Shown here one piece after another: positions 34,762 to 47,288 of a stretch of 64,000 nucleotides of DNA. The notes below the pieces were generated by a model. That model had not been told where the DNA came from, made no database searches, and saw nothing but the letters and a program-made list of their open reading frames with translations. Source of the stretch: Paratinospora sagittata (lineage: Eukaryota > Streptophyta > Magnoliopsida > Ranunculales > Menispermaceae); NCBI GenBank assembly GCA_035771175.1, contig CM069595.1, positions 845,122-909,121 of the forward strand, read 5' to 3'. Position 1 is the first letter of the stretch. Each line of letters starts with the position of its first letter. The translations under genes and the position numbers were made by a program.

Positions 34762-37718
34762 GCTACGTTCGCGAGCTGTTGCCCAAACTTAATTAGCTTA
34801 TCATTCTCAAACCATCTAGCCTTTCGTTTGGTGTGTAAAACATATTCCCACATATGTATGCATAAAGCAAGGGCAGCTGCTCACACACAAAAGCCACAGC
34901 TTTCAAAGATGCGATGCTCTGGTCTGTACTATTCTCTACGCACGCGTACACCAAATACCAATTTAGCTATCTAGTCTGATTCATGATGATCACTCAATAA
35001 AAACTATACTTTTAACTTACCAAACTAATTAATAAGAATCAAATTCCCAACCTAGTGCTTAGAAGCAACGCCCCCCAAAAAAACCTAGTTTATTGGAACC
35101 AACAAATGTTAGTTCGACAAGAAAGCTGCTAGGAATCCTAACTTAAATATTTTTAAATTTTATTGAAAGTTGTGGAATTTGAAGAGTAGTATATAAGATC
35201 CACATATATATATAATATAGATGTTTCTATATAATTATTGGTCGTGCTATGTAGTCCACATTATATAAAGGCATACAAACAGAAAATTTCTTTTATTGTA
35301 CATAATTTGATAATTAGGTTGTGACGAGCTACAAAATATCACCCTCTAAATAAATTGGGCCTCCCGTTTAGGATCTATATACCAAAGCAGATCGAACTGA
35401 AAGTACGTGTGTACCCATTCAACTAAAAATCCTTGTTTCACGGATGAAAGACAACTTTATAACATTGGCCTCACCCATAGCCCACGTGCTATATACTATG
35501 ACAAAATTTATTAAGTAATTGGGCAGAGCTAGAGAATTTGGTGAGTTGAAAGCTAATTAAAATCTAATGCTTTTTAGCATTGAATTTCAACTAATTTACA
35601 TGCTCTAAAAACTAATCTACCTCAGACAAACCAGGGTCTAATTTTTGTATGGTCTATTCACATGATTTTTATTTCCACCAAAAGAAATTTAATTAAACTC
35701 AATTAATTTTTTTCCGAACTAGTAATAAGTTTAGTCAATTCATTGATAGTTAGTGCAAAGGGGTAGGGTAAAATCCAAACTAACATGGTAAAATCTTGAC
35801 CTCCTTAAACTCTTTCTCTGTCTAATATTCCTTGGGTTACATCTGCTGTTAATTCAAGCATGGTACGTAAAATCTGTCTTCTTTTCATTTGAAATAATAA
35901 TTCTGCTTTATATCTTTTCATCTCTTAACATTAATGACAATTATATATAGCTAAAAGTTTATTCAAACTTTTATTGTCATGATCATCGACGAGTAGTCAC
36001 GCAAACCATTTCAACTAGAGAAGACCTCAAGGGAACACCACTTGACAAATCATGGGCCCATGACAAAGAAACTTGGCCAAATCGATCCATTTATAAAATA
36101 ATTCACTGCAGATACGTTGCATCTGATGTGAACTTATCTCTTTCAGTGCGACGCGAGATGAGCTTTTGTCTCGTGGTGAAATTAATAGGCCAAGCTTATT
36201 CATTATTTTCATTGCGCTGGTACTGCTATACTGTGACCCCGTGAAGCCCATTGGAACACCTAAACCGTGATGGCTTAATTAAATTAAATTAAATTAAAAG
36301 TATCTGCTAGATGAGGGAGAAAAGGGAAGGGCAAGTAGTAATGGTATCAAAAATGTCAAGAGATGATGATGTTGTGCCCTTGCCATCTTCCAACCAACTA
36401 GTTTACTTGTTTGAATGGAGCAACGACTTACAGGGAGAAGTTATAAAGTTTGTGTGGTCCTATTCAACACAACACTCTTTCCTTCCAAGCAAAAAGACAA
36501 CTACATTTCACTCTTAAATGTTGGCATTCAAGTCAACACTCTCCCTATTTTCTCCATACCAAACCCCTGATTTCTTAAGTTCCCATTCGCGATTACTCGC
36601 TCCTCTCTCAACGATTAGAGGAAAACAACCAACGCCACGTCTACAAATGTTGACTACTTTTACACTACCATCTTTTTCTTGACCAACCGGGCCCAGTTTA
36701 ATTACTCACTGTTGTAATAGAGCTTACAAGTTACTGCACCACCGTTTAATTACTCACTGTTGTACTCAAGAGTACACTAGAAAAGCGTATTCGGGCAATT
36801 AAGTCCCTCAAATCAATATAGAGTCACCTGTCACCGGCGGTGTTCGTCCTACCTACTACACGGGGTAAGCCAAATCTTTTAACTTGGATTAGGTTAGGTT
36901 AGATTTATAAATTTGTAAACGATTTATTTAAATTGTGTCAAGATTTTATAATCAACCTAAATTAATAAAAAATAATAATTATTATTCTACTCGTTATTTT
37001 CATCATAATTAAATTAACTAAAATTTTATGATATAAATAATATAAAAGAAATCGTTTTAATAACTATCATAATATTTACATTTGACTTACGTATAATTTT
37101 ATAAAATATTATTTAAAATTTATATATGTATTAAGTAGATTATGCAATTTTATAATTAATATATTAGTTGATTAACTTGAACTCATTGGGTTGGATTGAG
37201 TTTGGTTAAATTTAAGAGGTCTATTGAGTTGGGTTAGATTAAGTTTTTTTTCAACCCAAACTCAATTGGATTGGTTAGTATTTGACCGAAATTCGAACTA
37301 ACTCAACTCGTGAACACTCCTACTCGGTAATAAGAATATGTCAAGTTAGAGTACATGAGTGTGCTCATGGTCGCAGATGGTTCATTGAGTTTTTCTTCCT
37401 CGAGATGATGGCGATGAATCATGCGATGTGATCGTGATGAAGTTAGATTTTTATTCAAGGTAAAAATTTGTTGAGTATGTGTAAATCGAAATAATAGTCT
37501 CATATTATATATAACCAAGTTCATCACATGAAATATAAGTTGAGATATCACCTTTATTAGTATCAAGGCCTTTTGAAGTAAAACCTCACATTTGAACCCA
37601 AAGGTGATTAAGTTAGGAACAATATCGATACTAATAGAGATTCAGACCCGCCCAACAATACTAAGTCATCTGTGCTTAGCTCCTTTTGGGTCTTATAATC
37701 ACTTTTTTATAGTGCTTA
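34762..37718. other. AT-rich spacer; no gene recognised
   Basis: Begins with thioesterase 3' UTR. A 21-bp direct repeat starting GTTTAATTACTCACTGTTGT occurs at 36696-36716 and again at 36744-36764. Frames of up to about 90 codons show no domains. The 37.0-37.3 kb part has TTGGGTTGGATTGAG-type simple variation but no clear element. Confidence 0.5.
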
Positions 37719-37875
37719 GAAAAATATTAATCTACCAGCAAAAAGTTATAACTATATGTGTATATATATTAAATCTTTTATTATACAATTTAAAATATAT
37801 AAAACATCAATATTTGATGGATATATATAATTGTACATACAATTATATTTTTTTACAAGGAGATTAATATTTTTC
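37719..37875. mobile_element. MITE, family A copy 2 (157 bp)
   Basis: The left end GAAAAATATTAATCTACCAG and the reverse complement of the right end, GAAAAATATTAATCTCCTTG, match over the outer 15 bases and again further in. The ends and the following AAAA(A)GTTATAACTATATG / AAAATATAATTGTATG resemble the copy at 30288-30462, so the two form one family. Confidence 0.65.
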
Positions 37876-38509
37876 TACTATTTATAGGTGGGGTCTCAAT
37901 TCTTCGAACCACGTGTCAACAATCAGGAAAATTAATATATGTATTGGAATGTGTGTGCGTGTGTTGTGGTGGAGTGCACTAACAGAATCCCTATAGTGTT
38001 ACCACGCATGTTTAATTAATTTACCAATAGCCACTTAATTTATAAGGTCAAGTCAAGCCAAAACTAAGTCGGGCGTGGCAAAGAAGTCTTTGTGAAAACC
38101 AAGAAGCAAAAGAAATATTAGCTAGTAAGACAGATTCAAACAATCAAACAAACAAAAAAAAAACAAAGGGGGGAACGACGTCTTTAATTAGGAAGTCAAT
38201 GTTTTTAGGCTTGACAAGTGATGGCTTGTCTCAAAGGGTCGCAACCTTTTCAAAGCCCATACGAATATCATTTCTTCTCACTCGTATGTCCTGTCCCCAT
38301 TGGCTACCCACAACTATGTGTCGTTTTTATTATTCTGATAAGGCAACTCTTCTCGATAGAACTCCAAAGTACGCCACAAGTAAGACAAAGGCGATTCTGT
38401 GTCAATAAATAAAAAAGAGTACAAGGATAAAGCAAAAGCATGCATTTGTCATTTTCCACCGCTCGGCCGCACGTTAGAGGGCTTAACACGCAAGTTCAAA
38501 GCATTTATA

Positions 38510-38575
38510 TATATATATATATATGTCCATAAGACAGAGCGCGCGCGCACGCGCGCGAGAGAGAGAGAGAGAGAG
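38510..38575. repeat. Compound microsatellite (AT)n, (GC)n with potential Z-DNA, (GA)n
   Basis: A TA run ends near 38524. GCGCGCGCACGCGCGCG, an alternating purine-pyrimidine block, then follows at about 38539-38557, and (GA)n continues to about 38575. The GC block is striking in an AT-rich region and could take Z form. Confidence 0.75.
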
Positions 38576-40382
38576 TTTGTATGGAAATGTAAAATCAACA
38601 CGGGAAATATTATTACAAAAGAGGGGGTCACGTTTCACGAGTATCGCCGTGTTGATAATGAGGACTACTAGCTTACGCCTCTCTACCTTATGGAGAACTC
38701 TGGCGCCGGCCGAGTTGGTGAGGGGGCGCTGACTGGACCGGAGTATTTGTTCCGGCGCCGCTTTCGTTTACTACTTCTTTACCCATTTTCTTTTGCTTCC
38801 TTTTACCTACTCCAAGTCCACGTATCCCGTGAGCCGTGACCTAATGACTTACTTATACACAATACACTAAATTAATTAATCTTTCTAATAAGCAAACGTT
38901 GCCATCATCGATCCCCAATAAAAAAATTTCATTCTAACTCATGAACCTCGCGGCCTGGTTATCTCTTCCATTAATTAATTATCCAATATATACTTTCAAC
39001 TCATGTGTATTAAGCAAATTCCCATAATCCAACGGCACTAAGATAGTGGCTTCACCAAAGGAAAGGGCGTTCTTTCTCCTGGAATGAAGACTAGCATAAT
39101 TACTCTTCTTAATTTCATAATCAAGTGGCAACAGCTTCATTTGGTAGCCAAAATTTTTCATATGTACGTAGGAACCATTTTCATTAATATTTAACTTCTT
39201 TTCATAAGAAATAGTAAATGTATTAATACTACGAAAGTAGAAAAGGATATATATGGAGTGCATTCAAATAATAATAGAAAAAAAGGGGGGATATGGACTA
39301 TGGAGAAGATAAGATGTCATCGCTGAACAAAGACAACAAAGCAACCAATATGATAAAACTACCCATAAAATGCGGATTCCTATTTAACTCAAAAACTTCA
39401 TCAGCGTGATCACATGAAAGTTCCTTGAAGCTTCATAAATTTCGACTAAGACGTACAACAATATTTCCATATTTTTTTTCAACTTTCCAAATTTTAATTA
39501 ATGAACTCAATAGTTTTCTCTCTTTCATACAATGCTTGTAAATTAATAGGTCAGGGACTTGATAGAGAGATTCCCATGCGTCAAATTTCATTATAATTAT
39601 GTTGTAATCCTGTTAAGACTTTCACCGCACCTAGCTCTTGCTTCTTTCTCCATTATTATATTATTTAATTACAATGTCATCAATTTATTTATTTTTAACA
39701 AGCAGAAAATTGTTTCCTTCTTATGTACGGTACTTGGATTCCACTCCAAAACCATCGGTGGCGCAATGAACGCTTAGTCGATTCCGTATTATTTAATTGT
39801 ATTTTTATTATTATTTCATTTTATTATGGTACTATATAGCTATCTGGTCAATATTTCTTCTTTAATTAACATGCAAGAAGGCCTCTCTCTTCTCCTAATA
39901 TCCGTGTAGAATAGAGAATAACTTAGCATAAGAATGACGTGTTTTAGGTAAGATATAGGAAAATGCATTGATTAATTAGGAATAAGAGTTTTCTTTTTTT
40001 TTTTTTTAACTAAAAAATTATACACTTTAATTAGTTTTCATTTTACCTTAAAGTTCAATGTGAGCACATCTTGGTTAACATATGCAAAATTGTAAATGAA
40101 TACTATATTATTCGATATTACTGCGATTAATTAATTAATTTAAACTAGGTTTTCTTTTCAAACAATTTAAAGGAGATAAGAATATGCAATTTATGCCGTG
40201 CATGGAGTGGAGGAAAAGCAAAAGCTAATATAATAGCAGCATAAAGTAGCGAAAAAAGCAGCAGTTATAGACTTAACTCATACTTTATTAGCAAGTAAAC
40301 ACTTTTATTTTTATTTTTTGATAGTTAGTTTATTGATATCTAACTCATACTTCATGAACTATATATATTTTTTATAGTTAAT

Positions 40383-40389
<7 letters not shown>

Positions 40390-40431
<42 letters not shown>
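40390..40431. repeat. (AT)n microsatellite
   Basis: About 42 bases of pure TA dinucleotide repeat. Confidence 0.9.
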
Positions 40432-40435
<4 letters not shown>

Positions 40436-43043
40436 GGAACTAATTAATATTTCAAAGATTTTTTATGAGAGGAACCATGGGGATCGTTTAAGTACACTTT
40501 GTTATATGGCTGATTCCTTTGAACTGTAGTCTTGACTAGCATGTATTAGAAGATATATAACCTATATATATGAGCTGAATATTAAGGGAGGAATTTTACA
40601 CGAATATTAATTAATTAAGCTTAATCTATGGATAATGGTGGGAAAGTCTAGATGATGATGTGTATATATATATTCATAGACATGAAAATCCTTGAATGGA
40701 CAAAAATAAATAAAAAGCTATCACTGTCCCTCTTCCAAATTGTCAAATGGAACACAAGAGAAAGTGACGTCTTTCTCGTGGGACGGATGAGACAAATTCC
40801 ATGGGCATCTAGGTCAAGTTGGTTGATTAGAGAAGAAAAATTAAGTAAATTAACACTACTTCTCATTTAAACTTGGCATTGACGAGTAGATATCCTTCAC
40901 ATGGAAAATGCGACTTGGCCTCCGCTTCCCGTCGACTTCAACCAGTGGTGGCCCTTCCTCCGTGGGCATTTATTTCCACATGTCATCTTCTTCATGGAAC
41001 TGTCACAAGACCAAAATTTCCACATCTTTGATCAATCAAACTCACATATTATACGTATAAATATATCAAGAAAATTAAATCAACTATCTTCATTAATCTC
41101 TCTTCATGTATATGACGAAACTGAACATAATATAAATTGTTATCTCTAGATACAACACAAGAGACAGGTGCAAGCGTGTCCGCGTCTCAATCTTTCCTTT
41201 TTTTTCCTTTTTTTTTCTATTTTTTAAAAGAGTAATGCTAGAGTAAATTTATTTTTTAATATAATTTCTAACTCATGCTAATGCGGTGTTGTTTGCATAA
41301 AATATGAGAAACTATTTTTTTTAAATGGGCAGAGATGGTTATACTATATATACACTGTAATGTAATACAATATTAAAAAAATTGTTAAAATTTAAGTCTC
41401 CTCAACATTTTTCTTTTTAAAATTTCGGTAAGGACTAAATAAAGTGCCAAAAAATAAAATAAAAAATCACATCAACTTTGGAAATATAAACATGTCTTAT
41501 TAATGGCTTAACATATATAAAACATTATCTAGCCATAAAAATGTCTTGTACGTACTATATTCTTTCAAATTTCAAAATATGGAGGCCATTTTACATCTTG
41601 TTTTTTTTTTTCTCATTAACTATTGGATATCTGATTCTTTAGATATTGATTGACAAGCAGTAGAAAAGTTAATTTGTTCTATTAATATAACTATAGTTAA
41701 AAATTAATGAATTGCCGACTATACCTATGCTACTTTAATTAATGAGATGAAACTGTTTCCTAATTAAACTTAACAACAGTACTAAGGCTTGTTGGTTTTA
41801 TTCAAAAAGTTTGATTGGCAGTTGTGGACAAATAACTGACCTTTAATACTATATTTACACACGTACACACGCACATTTCACTCAAAATTGAGGTACCTGC
41901 GTAATAATTATGTCCTGATATCGTCAATAAACGTCTTAGAAGGATGCTAAAGTTGTACGGCTAGCTAGTTTGTTTCTTTTGCGTGGAGAAAATTATCTGC
42001 AAATCGTTTTCTATTAGCAGCCCACAGTAATATATAATATGCATACAATGCATTTGAGATTCATATTTTCAAACGATGAAAGGTCTGTTAAAGTATTAAA
42101 TTAGGATCAATCAGGAGAAAATTAATTAATACCAATTAGCTTAATTGGCATCCAAACATATATATAGATCGCTAAAGTTTTTCTTTCCAATTAATCATAT
42201 ATTCCATTTTAAGATACTATTTTTTAATGTAGGTGAACGTGCACCTTAATTAGATCAATTAGAGCAATAAAGTTATAATGGGTAGAAGTGTAAGGATCTT
42301 AAATAATATATACCCATCGTGTTGCAGTGATAGATTAAGGAACCTGATTATGGGTTTGAACCCTATTACGACAGTTACTGATGGAAAAGCACTAACTATC
42401 CACCTTCTCAGAAGGTCGAATTCCAGATTAATCTTGCCTTCGTAAAAGAATTAGCTGAGGACGCTGAATGATTTAGGACAAAAAAAAAATAATATACACA
42501 ATTTTGTTTTAGCCGTCACAATACCCCTATTATTAGGTACATTGTATTCTTTTTAATTAATATCTGAATAATAATATTGAGCCTTATGGTGTCCAACTAC
42601 CCATCCATGATTCTCGTGGCTTTGAGAAAATATGAATCAATAAATATTTAAAAAAAAAAAGGGTCATATGATCAGCAGTCAAGATTTGCAACAAATGCGC
42701 TGCACCTTAATTATATAGAAAAAATGTAAATGAGGAAATTGTGATCACACGGAGTCCAATTAAAAGAAGTAGAAAAGATTGGAAAGCAATTAAATTACTA
42801 TGTCATGATCTTCAATTATATTAAAGATAGAAGAAATGAATATAAATAACGTGGCTTAGTATTTACAGTTACCGTTCACGGCATCAGACGTGAGAATTAA
42901 CGGAGCGCTCAGTCGGGGCTGGGAGCCGAGAGCCACGCTGAGCCATGAGCCATGGGCCAAGTTGAATATTTGGCCCTCCAATGACGTGGACACGGTTCCG
43001 TTGTGGGACCCAACTGCATTAACCACCGTCATAGAGCCGTGCC

Positions 43044-43080
43044 GTCAACCGGGTTGACTACATAAGACGACGCACGTGAA
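43044..43080 (+). promoter_or_regulatory. Palindromic W-box pair and G-box upstream of the WRKY gene
   Basis: GTCAACCGGGTTGAC at 43044-43058 is a perfect 7-1-7 inverted repeat made of two TGAC W-box cores in opposite directions. The plus-strand one extends to TTGACT, a full W-box. A CACGTG G-box follows near 43073. This lies about 330 bases before the ATG. W-boxes are the WRKY-binding site, so auto- or cross-regulation by WRKY factors is likely but unproven. Confidence 0.6.
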
Positions 43081-43383
43081 AAAAATACAGAAAAAGAACG
43101 CCGTTATCTATACCGACAATTCTACCCAACGTTAACGTCTGGTTCACGATCCACCACGCACGGCAGTGGCAGTGTGGCACGCTACGTCTCTCTCTTCTTC
43201 ATTTCTTCTTGCTCTGTTAGTCTAGTCTTTGTTTCCATAATACGCCAGGGTGTCCACTTTCTATCTATTGTTTCGTCACCATCTTCGCGAAGAAAACGGC
43301 TGGCCTTCGATCTCTCTTCTTTATTTGCCAAACCCTAACACTTGAAAACACTCTTTCTCTCTCTCTCTCTCTCTTTCTGTGTG

Positions 43384-44824
43384 ATGGAAATGGCTCTTTT
43401 GCACTCGGTCGACTTCATCCGACCGAACTCCGGCGAGGCTGACCGCGTACTTCAGATTCCGGCCGATCGGAAGCGCTCCGTCGAAGAGATGGATTTCTTC
43501 TCCCCTAGTAGTAATCGTCGGCGAGTCGAATTAGGTAAAACCGATAATCATCATCACCAAACGTTGCTGGATGAATCAACTGATCAAACTAAGCCTGGTG
43601 TGAACGTAAGTAGTTTTCGGCTATTAGCTTTTTGTATGGAATTAATTCATGTTGATCGATTCTTATGGATCAATTAATTTTGTTTTTTTTGTTATTGAGA
43701 GGTTGAATCATATATATATATATGACGCTTTAATTGGTTTTGCCACTTTTTACAGACCGGGCTGAATCTTCTTACCTTAAATTCCGGAGTCGAACAATCG
43801 AAACTTGAAGAGAAACCCAAGACCGAAGTGAGTTCATTTTCGTTATAGGATCGATCGTTTGTTTTAATTCATGCGTTGTTTTGCATCTGATTAACATTTT
43901 TTATTCGGTTTTCTTTAGTTGAGTACGCTGAAGGTAGAATTAGAGCGATCGAATGACGAGAATCAGAAGCTGAGAAGCATGTTGGATCAGGTAACCAGGA
44001 ATTACAGTATCCTTCATAGTCAACTGATAGCAATCAAACAACATGCTCGCTTCAACCAAGGAGTAATACAGGTAGGTAATCTCTTTATTTTTATTTTATT
44101 TTATTTTCTTAATTATTCTTTAGAGAAAGAGATCTCTAGATGACTTGACTTGGATATATAGTAGATCAATTAATATCCAGTTAGGTGATTGAGAAGATGA
44201 AGAGAAAGTTCCTTGCTATAATTTACATGTATCTAAATGTTCAGCTAGTTAATGGAGGGTCGATCTTATCCATAAATAAATGAGAACGTGCGTGGCTTAT
44301 TAATTAAGAAACTACGCTTTCTTGATCTGGTAATCCCTTTTCGAATCTTGTAACCTTACCCTTCGAAGACCTTCTAGACTCCTCATTAATATCTCCTGCA
44401 ATTAATTAAGGGTGGACGAAGAGGGAAAAAAAAATCTAAACTCGAAATTAATCCTGATAAATTAAACTTCATGCTATACTCATTATATCGTAATTAAGCA
44501 GATGTATATACTTGCACAAACCTTGCACATAGCAACAAAATTTACATATATCAAGTTTGCTTCATTTGGGTGTCAAAGTTGGCTTGGAAAGTGAAGATAT
44601 TAATAGGTGTTTAATTATAAATTCACTGTTTATTAGTATTCCTTTTGACTTAATATCTTTTATGAATTCACACAAGTATACATCTTTTCTTTTTTCTTTT
44701 TTTTCCTTTAGCACAAGTATACATCTTGCTACTTGGTTTCTTTAAAATATTAGTTTGCATCTGTAAATATATATATATACATGATAAGGAGCTAGCATAT
44801 TTATGTACTATGAAGTCGCTAGCA

Positions 44825-44893
<69 letters not shown>

Positions 44894-46595
44894 TCAATTT
44901 CACTATAATGGGTGAGTCGAATGATATTTACGTAAAGTTGATGATAAAGTATGACTAATATTATTGGGTTCCTTGCAGAAGGATGATCAGAGAAATGACG
45001 GGTCAAGTCCAACATTGTCTGCCCATCAGTTTATGGAACCTGGCCCATCTGGAAAGGAAAGTGGCGAACCTTTGAATAACTTTCATGATGAAGAGGGCCC
45101 CGAACCATTACTAGCTTCTCCAACCAACAACAAGATAGAAACCATGTCAAAGGAGCATTACCTTGACATGAACCAGACTTCTGTGAAAAGGCCATCCGTG
45201 GAAGATGATTCTCATGATCAGACATCTCAGAGTTGTGGGGATAGCAAGAGCCCAAAGTTTGCACAATCCAGGAGCATGGAGCAAGTTTCTGATGCACCTT
45301 GTCGAAAGGCTAGAGTGTCAGTTCGAGCAAGATCAGATGCACCCATGGTAACTATCAAGCTATTAATAACAGTACATATTTTGAGTTGGATTTCTAATAA
45401 TGACTATATTCACCGAAATTAATGCCCGATGCAAATTAAACTTACTTTCATGCATGTCATAATTGCCAGTTTTTCTCCAGACCAAAACATAAATCCATGT
45501 AAGCATGGAAAAAGGTGGCCAACCCCAAACCCCTACCCAACTGCCACAATTAAAGAAGAAATAATTGAATAAGAAAGCCCTACCAAAAAGAAGGCTGAAT
45601 AGTATAGCTCATAAAAAACACGTAAGCCTATAAATTATTGAAAGATCAATTTTCTATCCAGCTTATTATCTGTTGATTAAATTTCTTGAAGTAACATGAA
45701 TTTGTCTATTCTTTAGATAAGTGATGGTTGTCAATGGCGAAAATATGGTCAAAAGATGGCAAAGGGAAACCCTTGTCCTCGCGCTTACTACCGTTGCACC
45801 ATGGCTGTTGGCTGCCCAGTTCGTAAGCAGGTAATTAACAATATTACTTTGGGAACTTCATTTTTTTTTCTTCGAATAATTTCTGTGAATTAGCCCTATT
45901 AATGTAAAACAGTACCAGTGTATAATTGTATAATTCAAACATGCATGACTGAATTAATGTAACAGGTGCAGAGATGTGCTGAGGACAGTAGCATTCTAAT
46001 AACAACCTACGAAGGCAACCACAATCATCCTCTCCCACCAACGGCCACAGCCATGGCCAACACAACATCAGCTGCAGCCACCATGCTTCTTTCAGGTTCA
46101 ACCACCAGCAAGGATGCCTTAAGTACTACCAGTTGTGGCTTCTTCCCACAATTACCCTATGCCTCCACCATGGCCACTCTTTCAGCATCCGCTCCATTCC
46201 CCACTATCACCCTCGACTTGACTCCTAACCCCAACCTCTTGCAATTCCAACGCCACCCACAGCCTTCCACACCATTTGCCCTACCTTTGCAGGGCTGCCC
46301 ACAACTCTCGGGGCACCCCTTGTTTATTCCACCTAAAACGGCTGCAAATATGCCAAGGCCACCACCTGGCCAACAACATCCAACCATGGTTGAGACTGTT
46401 ACTGCGGCTATTGCCACTGACCCCAACTTCACTGCAGCACTAGCTGCTGCCATTTCATCTATTATAGGAGCTCCAAATACAAATAGGAGTACCAATAATG
46501 GTGGCAGTGGAAGCAACATTCCATCTTCTCAAATGCCTGTCCAACCTGGGTCACCGCAACTTCCTCAATCTTGCACCACATTATCCACAAATTGA
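43384..46595 (+). CDS. Group IIb WRKY transcription factor (WRKY6/31/42-like)
   Basis: A nuclear DNA-binding factor acting at W-boxes in stress, senescence and nutrient responses. Six exons, 43384-43605, 43756-43827, 43919-44071, 44979-45347, 45717-45830 and 45966-46595, all in phase 0, give 519 residues. Exon 3 (residues 99-149) is a leucine-zipper-like coil, [19 protein letters not shown]. Exon 4 ends with the conserved [13 protein letters not shown] lead-in. WRKYGQK is at residues 279-285 and the zinc finger is C299-X5-C305-X23-H329-x-H331. The intron inside the domain falls before VQRC, the position known for groups IIa/IIb. The tail has [12 protein letters not shown] and [15 protein letters not shown], both hallmarks of this clade. 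The ATG follows a CT-rich leader; an upstream CTTG codon at 43342 is not a start. A 62-base AT run sits in intron 3. Confidence 0.96.
44829..44890. repeat. (AT)n microsatellite in WRKY intron 3
   Basis: About 62 bases of pure TA repeat about 90 bases before the exon 4 acceptor (AG at 44977-44978). Long AT runs near a 3' splice site can alter splicing and vary among individuals. Confidence 0.95.
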
Positions 46596-47120
46596 GAGTG
46601 ACAAGTAGTACTCTGGACCGTAGCTAGCGCTGGTATATAAAGTGTTAAGATCTTTGAATGGGATACATATACAGTTGCCAAGATTTCATATATATACGAC
46701 ACAAAAGAATCCTGTACGTAGCTTCCACGGATCGCCTGAGAATTGTTTTAGAAGAGGTTAGTTTGTGCGTGTGGTCACCGGTCAAAGAATAGGGTTGATT
46801 TCACTTTCTCTTCCTTTGGATTGGCTTTCACGGACCAGTACCTACCACCTTTCATCTTGCTCGAAACGCGAAAATCTGTTCTTACTGGTTGCCACTGCGA
46901 CTTGGTTTATAAAATTTGGCATATTGAATCCAAAAGATTTCTCGTCAGCTTATAAATTAAATCAATATAGAACTACACAATCAGGTTTTCCTTCTCTTGT
47001 CTATAATATTTGTTCCTAGCTAGCTAGTCCTAATGATAATTTTTTTGTAATCTTGTTAATCATTTAGTGGGGTGTAATTCAGATTTGGATTAATGCTTAT
47101 TTGCTGAAGAACATATATAC
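46596..47120. other. WRKY 3' UTR and spacer
   Basis: No gene. The sequence directly after the stop should be the WRKY 3' untranslated region. The spacer ends at the left target-site duplication of the copia element. Confidence 0.6.
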
Positions 47121-47125
47121 ATGAT
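47121..47125. repeat. Target-site duplication, left copy (ATGAT)
   Basis: ATGAT directly abuts the left LTR and recurs at 52503-52507 directly after the right LTR, the 5-bp duplication expected for Ty1/copia integration. Confidence 0.9.
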
Positions 47126-47277
47126 TGTTAAATTCTCTATTACATTTTCTCTCCTTTTCATTCACGACCATTCCACCTATATATTACAAAGTAGCCTAAA
47201 AATCAGGAAACATGTTCCATCTAAAAACAGGAAACATGTTCCGTAAAAACATATGCCCAATAAAAAATATCGTAATA
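47126..47277 (-). repeat. 3' LTR of the copia element (152 bp)
   Basis: In plus orientation it runs TGTTAAATTCTCTATT to ATATCGTAATA. The polypurine tract lies right next to its inner edge. It differs from the other LTR at four transition sites. Confidence 0.97.
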
Positions 47278-47288
47278 CCCCCCCTCAA
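47278..47288 (-). other. Polypurine tract
   Basis: TTGAGGGGGGG on the minus strand immediately before the 3' LTR; it primes plus-strand DNA synthesis in LTR elements. Confidence 0.9.

Larger units (their letters stand above)
37880..43030. other. Long AT-rich spacer; no gene recognised
   Basis: Contains a compound microsatellite (38510-38575), an (AT)n run (40390-40431), poly-T tracts and short frames (38.2, 38.4, 39.0, 39.6 and 40.7-41.1 kb), none with domains or supporting splice structure. At 42317-42362, GTTGCAGTGATAG followed by GGGTTTGAACCC looks like the A and B boxes of a tRNA-derived SINE, but the rest does not match one I know. Confidence 0.5.

Noticed and set aside
42317..42362. 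tRNA-like A/B box pair
   Set aside because: The boxes are imperfect and no cloverleaf or known SINE body could be built; mentioned only in the spacer note.
46157..46519. 120-codon minus-strand frame opposite the last WRKY exon
   Set aside because: It is the antisense of an Ala/Thr/Pro-rich coding exon; the WRKY reading has domain and splice support.
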